A DNA stretch of 64,000 nt. Origin: DSVZ01 sp964568145. GTDB taxonomy: Bacteria > Verrucomicrobiota > Verrucomicrobiia > Limisphaerales > J093. Numbering within the stretch: position 1 is the stretch's first letter; every line of letters begins with the position of its first letter. The translations under genes were made by a program, and so were the position numbers. The stretch lies in contig CAZMOZ010000007.1 in NCBI GenBank assembly GCA_964568145.1, forward strand, positions 62,001 to 126,000, written 5' to 3'. Below, in pieces: positions 25,703 to 33,099 of the stretch. The notes beneath the pieces were generated by a model. It did no database searches, was not told where the DNA came from, and saw only the letters and a list, made by a program, of their open reading frames with translations.

Positions 25703-27562
25703 ATGTGTGGCATCGTCGGCTACGTGGGGCGGCAGCAGGCGGCCCCGATCATTCTCGCCGGTCTGCGCCGGCTGGAATACCGCGGCTATGACAGCGCCGG
25801 CATCGGCACCCTGAGCGACGGCCGGCTCGAGATCCGCAAGCGCCAGGGCAAGATTGACGAGGGCCTGGCGCCCCTGCTCGCCCAGGCCCCGCTGGCCGGC
25901 CCCATCGGCGTGGGGCACACCCGCTGGGCCACCCACGGACCGCCTTCCGACGTGAACGCCCATCCGCATTGCGACCGTGGCGGGCGCCTCGCGGTGGTGC
26001 ACAACGGCGTCATCGAAAACCACGAGACGCTCAAGCACCGCCTGCTCGAGGCCGGCCACGAGTTCCGTTCCGCCACGGACACCGAGGTGCTGGCCCAGTT
26101 GATCGGCGCGCATTACGACCACCCGGACCTGGCCGGACAGCCGCCGGAGGAGCGCCTGGTGCGCGCGGTGGAGCGGGCGCTGGGCGAGGTGCTGGGCACG
26201 TACGGCATCGCCGTGGTCTGCGCCGACGCGCCGGGCCTGCTGGTGGGCGCCCGCCGCGGCTCGCCGTTGATCGTCGGCCTGGGCCGGGGCGAGAACTTCC
26301 TGGCCAGCGACACCACCGCCATGGTGGCCCACACCCGGCAGGTGGTGTACCTGAACGATTTCGATCTCGTCACGGTCACGGCCGACAGCTTCCAGGTGAC
26401 CAACCTGGGCCGGAAGCCGGCGGCGGTGCAGGTCAGCGAAATCGAGTTCGCGCCCGAGGCCGCGGAGCGGGGCGGTTACCCGCACTTCATGCTCAAGGAA
26501 ATCTTCGAGCAGCCGGACACCATCGCCAACGCCTTTCGCGGCCGGCTGGACGAGGCGGAGGCCACGGCCAAGTTCGGCGGGCTGAACATGAGCCTGGCGG
26601 AGCTGCGGGCGGTGGACCGCATCGTGATCGCCGCGTGCGGCACGAGCTGGCACGCCGGCCTGGTGGGCGAGCACTTCATCGAGGCCTTTGCCCACATCCC
26701 GGTGGAGGTCGAGTACGCCAGCGAATTCCGGTACCGGAACCCGCCGCTGGAGAAGAACACCCTGGTGCTGGTCATCACCCAGTCCGGCGAGACGGCGGAC
26801 ACGCTGGCGGCGCTGCGTGAGGCGCGGCGTCGCGGTCACCGCGTGCTGGCCTTGTGCAACGTGGTGGGCAGCACGATCGCCCGCGAGGCCGACGGCGGCA
26901 TCTACCTGCATGCCGGCCCGGAGATCGGCGTGGCCTCGACCAAGGCGTTCACCTCGCAGGTGACGGTGTTGCTGCTCTTCGCGTTGTTCATGGGGCGGCT
27001 GCGCATGCTCGCCCCCGGCCGGGGGCTGGCGGTGATCCACGCGCTGGAACAGGCGCCCGAACAGGTGCGCGCGGCGCTGGCGCTGGAGGCGCAGGTCCGC
27101 CAGCTTGCCGCCAGGTACGCGGACCGCCGCGATTTTTACTTCCTGGGACGGCAGCTTGGCTTCCCGGTGGCGCTCGAAGGCGCGTTGAAGCTCAAGGAAA
27201 TTTCCTACATTCACGCCGAGGCGTATCCCGCGGCGGAGATGAAGCACGGGCCCATCGCCTTGATGGACGCGGACAGTCCGTGCGTGCTGCTGGCGCCGCG
27301 CGGGTTCCTTTACGAGAAAATTCTCAGCAACCTCGAGGAAGTCCGGGCGCGCGGCGCCCCGGTGATCGCGCTGGCCACCGAGGGCGACCACGCCATCGCC
27401 GCCAAGGCCGCGGAGGTGCTGTACCTGCCGGCCGCCGAGGAGTTCATGCTGCCCTTCCTGGGCGTGATCCCGCTGCAATTGCTGGCCTACCACATCGCCG
27501 TGCTGCGGGGCTGCGACGTGGACAAGCCGCGCAACCTGGCGAAGAGCGTGACCGTGGAATAA
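25703..27562 (+). CDS. glmS: Glutamine-fructose-6-phosphate aminotransferase (isomerizing)
   Basis: A 619-residue enzyme making glucosamine-6-phosphate for peptidoglycan and LPS. The start was set at MCGIVGYVG because Cys2 must become the N-terminal nucleophile of the glutaminase domain after Met removal; a GTG nine bases earlier would bury it. Glutaminase features include RRLEYRGYDSAG, GHTRWATHGPPSDVNAHPH and VHNGVIENHETL. Two SIS domains follow, with ACGTSWHAGL, ITQSGETADTL and STKAFTSQV. The C-terminus ends with the catalytic-loop DVDKPRNLAKSVTVE. No glmS ribozyme-sized leader exists upstream. Only 3 bp separate it from mtnP. Confidence 0.96.
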   Translation: MCGIVGYVGRQQAAPIILAGLRRLEYRGYDSAGIGTLSDGRLEIRKRQGKIDEGLAPLLAQAPLAGPIGVGHTRWATHGPPSDVNAHPHCDRGGRLAVVHNGVIENHETLKHRLLEAGHEFRSATDTEVLAQLIGAHYDHPDLAGQPPEERLVRAVERALGEVLGTYGIAVVCADAPGLLVGARRGSPLIVGLGRGENFLASDTTAMVAHTRQVVYLNDFDLVTVTADSFQVTNLGRKPAAVQVSEIEFAPEAAERGGYPHFMLKEIFEQPDTIANAFRGRLDEAEATAKFGGLNMSLAELRAVDRIVIAACGTSWHAGLVGEHFIEAFAHIPVEVEYASEFRYRNPPLEKNTLVLVITQSGETADTLAALREARRRGHRVLALCNVVGSTIAREADGGIYLHAGPEIGVASTKAFTSQVTVLLLFALFMGRLRMLAPGRGLAVIHALEQAPEQVRAALALEAQVRQLAARYADRRDFYFLGRQLGFPVALEGALKLKEISYIHAEAYPAAEMKHGPIALMDADSPCVLLAPRGFLYEKILSNLEEVRARGAPVIALATEGDHAIAAKAAEVLYLPAAEEFMLPFLGVIPLQLLAYHIAVLRGCDVDKPRNLAKSVTVE

Positions 27563-27565
27563 CCC

Positions 27566-28492
27566 ATGAAAAACCAAACCTACCGGGTGGGCATCATCGG
27601 CGGCAGCGGGCTGTACGCGCTGGACGGGTTCGAGCGCCAGCGCTGGGTGCGGGTGCGGACGCCGTTCGGCGAGCCATCGGACGAGTTGCTCACCGGGGTG
27701 CTGGCGGGCCGGGAAGTGGTGTTCCTGCCCCGGCACGGCCGCGGGCACCGGCTGCTGCCGGGCGAACTGAACCACCGCGCCAACCTTTACGCCCTCAAAT
27801 CGCTGGGCGTGGCCTGGGTCGTCAGCGTGAGCGCCGTGGGCTCGCTCCAGGAGCGTTACCGGCCGTGCGACATCGTGCTGCCGGACCAGTTTGTGGACCG
27901 CACCAAGCGCTCGACCGAGCAGACGTTTTTCGGCGGCGGCATCGTGGCGCACGTGGCCTTCGCGCACCCGGTGTGCGAGGAGCTGCGCCAGCTTCTGCTG
28001 GCGGCGGGGCGCGAACTCGGCCTGCGGCTGCATGACGGCGGCGTGTACGTGAACATGGAAGGCCCGGCCTTCAGCACCCGCGCGGAATCGCTCGCCAACC
28101 ACCGGGCCGGCTACGACGTGATCGGCATGACGAACCTCGGCGAGGCCAAGTGCGCCCGGGAGGCGGAAATCGCGTACGCCACCCTGGCCATGGTGACCGA
28201 CTACGACGCCTGGAAGGAGGACGAGACCCACGTCACGGTGGCCCAGGTGGTGGAAAATCTGCACCGCAACGCCGCGGCCGCCCAGGCGCTGATCCTGCGG
28301 GTGCTGCCGCGCATTCCGACCGAACCCGCCTGGCCGTGCCACGCGGCCTTGCAGCACGCCATTCTCACGCCGCGTGAGTTCTGGCCACCGGCCGCGGTGA
28401 AACGGCTGGGGCCGATCCTGGCCCGCTATGCCGGGGATTTGGTGAAGTCATCCGGCCGTTCACGCTTCGCGAAACGCCGCCGGAGTTTGTGA
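27566..28492 (+). CDS. mtnP: S-methyl-5'-thioadenosine phosphorylase
   Basis: A 308-residue member of the PNP/MTAP family. It has VGIIGGSGLYALDG at the N-terminus (phosphate loop), RHGRGHRLLPGELNHRANLYALK, DQFVDRTKRSTEQTFF, VYVNMEGPAFSTRAE and IGMTNLGEAKCAREAEIAYATLAMVTDYD. The Met-Thr-Asn core is that of MTA phosphorylase. It cleaves methylthioadenosine from polyamine or SAM use to adenine and methylthioribose-1-phosphate. The start follows the glmS stop by three bases, so translation is probably coupled. The C-terminal 15 residues are basic and unlike the family. An A-type inverted-repeat element lies just after the stop. Confidence 0.92.
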   Translation: MKNQTYRVGIIGGSGLYALDGFERQRWVRVRTPFGEPSDELLTGVLAGREVVFLPRHGRGHRLLPGELNHRANLYALKSLGVAWVVSVSAVGSLQERYRPCDIVLPDQFVDRTKRSTEQTFFGGGIVAHVAFAHPVCEELRQLLLAAGRELGLRLHDGGVYVNMEGPAFSTRAESLANHRAGYDVIGMTNLGEAKCAREAEIAYATLAMVTDYDAWKEDETHVTVAQVVENLHRNAAAAQALILRVLPRIPTEPAWPCHAALQHAILTPREFWPPAAVKRLGPILARYAGDLVKSSGRSRFAKRRRSL

Positions 28493-28523
28493 ATCTGGCT
28501 GCCCCGTGCGGCAGCCGGCGACT

Positions 28524-28596
28524 GTTGAACCCGAAAACCGAAGTGGGCAGGCGGGCCGCACTGTGCGCCACGGCCAACTTTGGTTTTCGGTTTGAA
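28524..28596 (+). repeat. Inverted-repeat element, copy A2
   Basis: Arms TTGAACCCGAAAACCGAAGT and ACTTTGGTTTTCGGTTTGAA flank about 33 bp. It lies between the convergent mtnP and BY-kinase genes, where it could form a long hairpin and act as a bidirectional terminator. The centre resembles copy A3 in opposite orientation. Confidence 0.85.
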
Positions 28597-28617
28597 ATCG
28601 CAGCCGGTTGTGGCAGG

Positions 28618-30801
28618 TCAGGCTTTGTGCGCGGGCGTGGCTTCCTCGACCGGTTCGGTTTCGGCGCCCGCGCCGGTCTGGTAGTACCCCTTGTAGTACC
28701 GGTTCTGGTAGTAGTAATACGAGTAGTAGTAAGCGTCGCGGCCCTCGAAATCAATGTCGTTGATCACCACGCCGCACGGCTGCACGCCGGCGTCCAGGAG
28801 GCGCTGCACGCTCTTGCGGGCCATCTCGCGGCGCACCTTGTTGAACTTGGCCACCAGCACCACGCCGTCCACCTGCGAGGCCACGATCAGCGGGTCGCTG
28901 ACGGCGGACACCGGCGGGCAGTCAATCACCACGCGGTCGTACTGGCGGCCCGCTTCCTGGATGAACTCGGTCATGCGGCGGGAGCTGAGCAGTTCCGAGG
29001 GCTGCGAAGGCGTGCTGCCGCAGCACACGACATCGAGGTGCGGCACCTCGGTGCGTTGCGCCACCTCGTCGAGGGCGGCCGCCTTGCCGGTGAGATAAGC
29101 CACCAAGCCGGTGGCGCCTTCGACCTCGAAGCCGTGATGGACACTGGGCCGCCGCAGGTCCGCGTCCACCAGCAGGGTGCGCAGGCCGGTCTGGGCGATG
29201 ACGATTGCCAGGTTGGCGGCGATGGTGGACTTGCCTTCGGCGGGCATGCTGCTGGTGACGGCCAGCAGGCGGAACCGGTCGCCCCGGCTGCCCAGCGTGA
29301 TGGCGGCGCGGATGGTGCGGAAGCTCTCCGCCGCGTTGGACTGGGCGTGGAGGTGCGAGGTCTGGAAACGTTCGACCAGGCTGTTGGATTTGATGTTGGG
29401 CACGTACCCCAGGAACGGCATGCGCAGGTAGGTTTCCACGTCGTCCTGGCTCTTGATCGAGTCGTCGAGGAAGTTCACGAACAAGGCCAGGCCCAGCGCC
29501 ACGACCAGGCCGCCCACCACGCCGGCGGCGATGGTCATGGGGACGTTTGGCTTGACGGGCCGGGCGGGCGCCACGGCGGGGTCCACCTGGCGGATGTTGT
29601 TCACCCGGTCTTTCTGAGTGAGGTCCATTTCGCTCATGCGGGCCAGCACCGCGTTGTACAGAGCCTTCTTGGTCTCGGCTTTGCGGGCGAGCACGTCGTA
29701 CTCCATTTTCGCCCGGTTCCATTCCATCTGGCGGTTTTCCCATTCGGCCACGGTCGCCGCGGCGCTGGCTTCGCCGGCCTTGGCGAGGCGGGCGTCGGCG
29801 CGGAGGACTTCGGCCACCGCCTTGGCGGCGCGCTCGATGGCCTGGCGGGTGTCCTCGATGCGGGAGCGCGCCTGGATCACGGCGGGGTATTTCTCCTTGT
29901 AACGCTTGAGCAGGCCGGCCAGCTCGTTTTCCAGCGTGGCAAGCTGGCTCTGCAGGCTGCGCACCTGGGAGTCGCTGGCGATGAGCGGGAAGGTTTCCAG
30001 TGGTTTCTGCTCCTGGATGTGCCGGTCCAGCTCGTCCACCGTGGTCTGGGCCAGTTGCGCGCGCGCCTTGGCCTCGACGTACCGCGTTTGCGACTGACTC
30101 AACGCCTCGGCGATGATGCTGTCACCCTTCTCGAGCGACACGTACTTGGTGCGCATCCGGTAATTGTGCAGGTCGGTCTCGGCTTGGGAGACCTCGCCTT
30201 CGAGCCCGGAGGCCTGGTTCCGGAGGAAGTAAAGCATCTTGGACGTGCGCTCCTGGCGCTGGCCGGCCATCCAGTCAATGAACTCCGTGGCCAGGGTGTT
30301 GGCGATGGCCGCCGCCTTGGTCGGCGAGGTGTGCTCGACGCCGACATCTACCAGGCGGGTCATGCGCAGGGGTGCCACGCTGATGTCGTCGGCCACGGCG
30401 CGGGCGACGTCCACGTGCTTCTGGTAGCGCGAATCTTCCGCCAGCCGCTCCTTGCGGATGACCACGTTGAGCAGGCTTCGGCTGAGGAGGTTGCGGTACT
30501 GGGTTTGGAGGTAATCCTGGTTGGCCTGGATGCTTTGCACCGTGACGCCGCCGCCCAGGTTCACCGCCGCCTCGGCTTCGGGGTCGATCTGCAGGCGGGT
30601 GGTCGCCCGATAGACCTTCGGCGCCCAGTAGAGATACAGGCCGGTCAGCGCCAGCACGATCACGTACGTGGTGATCACCAGCCAGCGGCGCTCCAGCAGC
30701 ACGTACCAGAAGTGCCGCAGGTTGACTTTGGAGCCTCCAGCGCCTTCGGCCTCGCCGGGCAACCCTTGTGCCGTCCCCATTCTGTCAAGGTCGTAGTCCA
30801 T
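28618..30801 (-). CDS. Wzc-type polysaccharide co-polymerase with BY-kinase domain
   Basis: A 727-residue inner-membrane tyrosine autokinase (PCP-2a). The N-terminal Wzz domain begins FWYVLLERRWLVITTYVIVLALT (first membrane segment). A coiled-coil periplasmic part of about 300 residues follows, then PVKPNVPMTIAAGVVGGLVVAL (second segment, near residue 440). The kinase has Walker A SSMPAEGKSTIAAN near 520, Walker A' LLVDADLRRPS and Walker B RVVIDCPPV. A C-terminal tyrosine cluster (about ten Tyr in YYYSYYYYQNRYYKGYY) is the autophosphorylation tail. It controls chain length and export of an exopolysaccharide. It is the last gene of a three-gene run with an OPX protein (2 bp upstream) and an outer-membrane barrel. 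Confidence 0.92.
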   Translation of the reverse strand: MDYDLDRMGTAQGLPGEAEGAGGSKVNLRHFWYVLLERRWLVITTYVIVLALTGLYLYWAPKVYRATTRLQIDPEAEAAVNLGGGVTVQSIQANQDYLQTQYRNLLSRSLLNVVIRKERLAEDSRYQKHVDVARAVADDISVAPLRMTRLVDVGVEHTSPTKAAAIANTLATEFIDWMAGQRQERTSKMLYFLRNQASGLEGEVSQAETDLHNYRMRTKYVSLEKGDSIIAEALSQSQTRYVEAKARAQLAQTTVDELDRHIQEQKPLETFPLIASDSQVRSLQSQLATLENELAGLLKRYKEKYPAVIQARSRIEDTRQAIERAAKAVAEVLRADARLAKAGEASAAATVAEWENRQMEWNRAKMEYDVLARKAETKKALYNAVLARMSEMDLTQKDRVNNIRQVDPAVAPARPVKPNVPMTIAAGVVGGLVVALGLALFVNFLDDSIKSQDDVETYLRMPFLGYVPNIKSNSLVERFQTSHLHAQSNAAESFRTIRAAITLGSRGDRFRLLAVTSSMPAEGKSTIAANLAIVIAQTGLRTLLVDADLRRPSVHHGFEVEGATGLVAYLTGKAAALDEVAQRTEVPHLDVVCCGSTPSQPSELLSSRRMTEFIQEAGRQYDRVVIDCPPVSAVSDPLIVASQVDGVVLVAKFNKVRREMARKSVQRLLDAGVQPCGVVINDIDFEGRDAYYYSYYYYQNRYYKGYYQTGAGAETEPVEEATPAHKA

Positions 30802-30803
30802 AC

Positions 30804-31385
30804 CTAAAACACCGCCTCCTTCACTTCCAAAATGTCCCCCGGCCGCAACCAGATTTTCTTGGCGGGATCGCTCTCCCGCTTGAGTTTGTCCAACGAAAAG
30901 CGCTCCCGCTTGCCGTCGCGCGTGAATTCCACCTCGTTCTTGGCGAGACGTGTGACGCCGCCGGCGCGCGCGATGGCGTCAAGGATGTCCATGCGTTGCT
31001 CGGGTGAGAGCGGCAGGTTGCCCGGGCGGTTCACCTGGCCGATCACGATTACGAACTCCTGCCGGTATTCCTTGACCGTGACCAGCACCTCGGGCTTGAC
31101 GAAGTAGTCTTTGGAGAGCAGTTCCTCCAGCTTCCGGCCCAGTTCCCGCGGCGTCAGGCCGTTGACCGGCACCACCCCGACGAACGGGAACTGGATTTCG
31201 CCACTGGCGGACACCCGGTATTCGGCGGGCAGGCCGGATTCGCCGACGATGATGATGTTCAGCACGTCCTGCGTCGCGATCCGCCGGTCGCCGCTGGCGG
31301 CTCCGGGGGACTCCTCAGGCGTTTGCGCGATCGCGCCGGCCAGCGTGGCCAGCGCCAGAAGTGTGCCCAAAACAATTGCTTTCAT
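30804..31385 (-). CDS. Short OPX (Wza-like) polysaccharide export protein
   Basis: A 193-residue exported protein with signal peptide MKAIVLGTLLALATLAGAIA and no lipobox cysteine. A Poly_export domain covers about residues 37-115 (IATQDVLNIIIVGESGLPAEY, GEIQFPFVGVVPVNGLTPREL), followed by one SLBB domain (VIVIGQVNRPGNLPLSPEQ, DAIARAGGVTRLAKN). It is about half the size of Wza (near 380 residues) and lacks the C-terminal helix that crosses the outer membrane in Wza, so it should be periplasmic. It would link the BY-kinase in the inner membrane to the beta-barrel encoded directly upstream. Spacing of 1-2 bp on both sides shows one operon. Confidence 0.88.
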   Translation of the reverse strand: MKAIVLGTLLALATLAGAIAQTPEESPGAASGDRRIATQDVLNIIIVGESGLPAEYRVSASGEIQFPFVGVVPVNGLTPRELGRKLEELLSKDYFVKPEVLVTVKEYRQEFVIVIGQVNRPGNLPLSPEQRMDILDAIARAGGVTRLAKNEVEFTRDGKRERFSLDKLKRESDPAKKIWLRPGDILEVKEAVF

Positions 31386-31386
31386 G

Positions 31387-32694
31387 TCACAGGCCCAGCG
31401 ACAGACCCAGGTTGACCTGGTTCACATCGTAGTCAAAGGTCGTGCGCTCACCCAACTCGAAGGTGTAATTAATAAACACTGAAGCCCACTTGCGCAACTG
31501 GTAGGCGGCACCCAGCGTCACCCGGAAGTTCTCCAGCGTCTGGTCCTGCTCCACATAATCGTTGTGGACGTAGCGCACCGAGGCGTTCAGGAACCACGGC
31601 CGGTTTGTGCCCAGGGTTTGCTGGACAGCCAGGCCCACCGAGTCCGTGACGGTCCCGGTACCCGTGGTGGCGGAAACGCCGCCGCCCCGGTTGTAATCCA
31701 GTGACAACGAGGTCTTCTCCGTGAAACGCTGGGTCAGCCCCAGGCCGACGAGGGGATAGCCGTCGGATTCCCCCTCCTCGAAATCCCGATATTCGTAGCC
31801 GACGCGGAGTCTGCCGGAAAGCTTGGACGTGAGGTTGCCGGTCGCAGTCACCGAACCGCCGAAAATATCCGACTGGGGAGGATCTGGACGGTTGGGCGTG
31901 TTGGAGGTCTGGATTTGTTGGCCGTAATGGATAAGGCCGGCCAGCCGGAGCTTCTGGCTCAACGCGTAATCGTAACCAGCGCGCACCCGCCAGTCCATGG
32001 AGTCCAGGTAGCGGATCTGCTGCAGGTCACCGCCCGTGTATTCCCGGATGCCCAGCGAACCTTCCACGCGGATCCGGCTCTTGGCGGTCAGCGCGTACGC
32101 CAGGTTATGGTCGAGGTTGAAGTAGTTGCGCTCGACGTTGCCGCTGGGCACCGCCACGCCGTCCACGGTGGCCTCGTAGCCGGTCAGGATGCTGTTCAGA
32201 AGCTGGAAGGAATTGCTGCAATCGTATTCCAGCCGGCTGCCGGCCACCCCCGCGCCAAGGGTGAAGTAATGGTTCGAGGAATCCGACCCGGTGTTCTCGA
32301 CGAACAGGATTTGGTCGAACCGGTAGCTGAACTCCACCCACTCGGTCGCCTCGGGTCGTCCCAGACGCGCGATGAGCCCCGGGCTGAGCACGAAGTTGAC
32401 GTCATCCCGGCTCTCGATGATCCCCAAGTCCTCCAGCGGCGAATCCGAGGGCAGGTAATACACGTTGTCGCTGTAACCCGCCACGGCCGTGAAGCGCGGT
32501 TTGAGGACGACCGGACCGGCGCTGAACGCCATGAGGTCGCGCGCCTCGAACGCCTGACCCTCCAAGCCGGACAACGCCCCGACCGCCGATGCGGCCAAGG
32601 CGGCGCAGCCGTGCCACCGGACCAAGCCGGACGGGCGTTCGATGTTCAGGTTTGTCTTTTTGCTCCCGAGACCAAGTTTTGCATTCATGGCCAA
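31387..32694 (-). CDS. Outer-membrane beta-barrel, probable exopolysaccharide export porin
   Basis: A 435-residue protein with a long N-region (GCAALAASAVGALSGLEGQAFEA) that fits a signal peptide after about 25 basic residues. The rest consists of alternating amphipathic strands ending in an aliphatic-aromatic style tail (NQVNLGLSLGL). Many strand motifs such as YRFDQILFVEN, RVGYEYRDFEEG and LSLDYNRGGG indicate a barrel of the BBP2/'putative beta-barrel porin' kind. As first gene before an OPX protein and a Wzc-like kinase, it probably supplies the outer-membrane channel, as in the Myxococcus EpsX/WzpX systems; that role is inferred from context. An alternative ATG lies two codons downstream. 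Confidence 0.72.
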   Translation of the reverse strand: MAMNAKLGLGSKKTNLNIERPSGLVRWHGCAALAASAVGALSGLEGQAFEARDLMAFSAGPVVLKPRFTAVAGYSDNVYYLPSDSPLEDLGIIESRDDVNFVLSPGLIARLGRPEATEWVEFSYRFDQILFVENTGSDSSNHYFTLGAGVAGSRLEYDCSNSFQLLNSILTGYEATVDGVAVPSGNVERNYFNLDHNLAYALTAKSRIRVEGSLGIREYTGGDLQQIRYLDSMDWRVRAGYDYALSQKLRLAGLIHYGQQIQTSNTPNRPDPPQSDIFGGSVTATGNLTSKLSGRLRVGYEYRDFEEGESDGYPLVGLGLTQRFTEKTSLSLDYNRGGGVSATTGTGTVTDSVGLAVQQTLGTNRPWFLNASVRYVHNDYVEQDQTLENFRVTLGAAYQLRKWASVFINYTFELGERTTFDYDVNQVNLGLSLGL

Positions 32695-33099
32695 GATCAG
32701 GTCCGCCTGCCGTCGCTGCGGGTCAAACTTCTCGAAAAATCACGGCGCGCGGCGCCGGCATTGCGGACGGTCATCCGCTTCAAATCCATCGTCTTGGACT
32801 CCGTACCCGAAGGCAAGATCGAAAATTCCTCCCGGCTGGTTCGGGATGCAACTGCCGTTCAAGCAAACGGTTTTGCCGGGGCGGGTGCGCATCCGTCCAC
32901 TCCGGCTTGCGCGTGCGGGAAAACGCTTTCTACCCGGCGGATGTCGTGCATTTCGCAATGGACCAGAAGGGTCGCAGGACGCCGCGCGCAGCCGGCCGAT
33001 GACTTGCTGGTGTGGACCGGCTTGACTGCGTCGCCGGCTGGCCGCCGTCTCCAACCCGGCGGCCAGCCGGGCGATCAGACAGTTACAGCGCCGACCCGC
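32695..33099. other. Intergenic region upstream of the export operon
   Basis: A 405-bp gap with no convincing gene. It contains a GGCTGGCCGCC/GGCGGCCAGCC hairpin around 33038-33070, close to the 3' end of the subtilase gene, where it could act as a terminator-like structure (no T-tract on either strand). The rest should hold the operon promoter, but I see no clear boxes. Confidence 0.45.

Noticed and set aside
25637..28357. A 906-codon open frame on the minus strand opposite glmS and mtnP
   Set aside because: Opposite two certain enzymes; composition (His, Gln, Arg, Val) is that of an antisense shadow.
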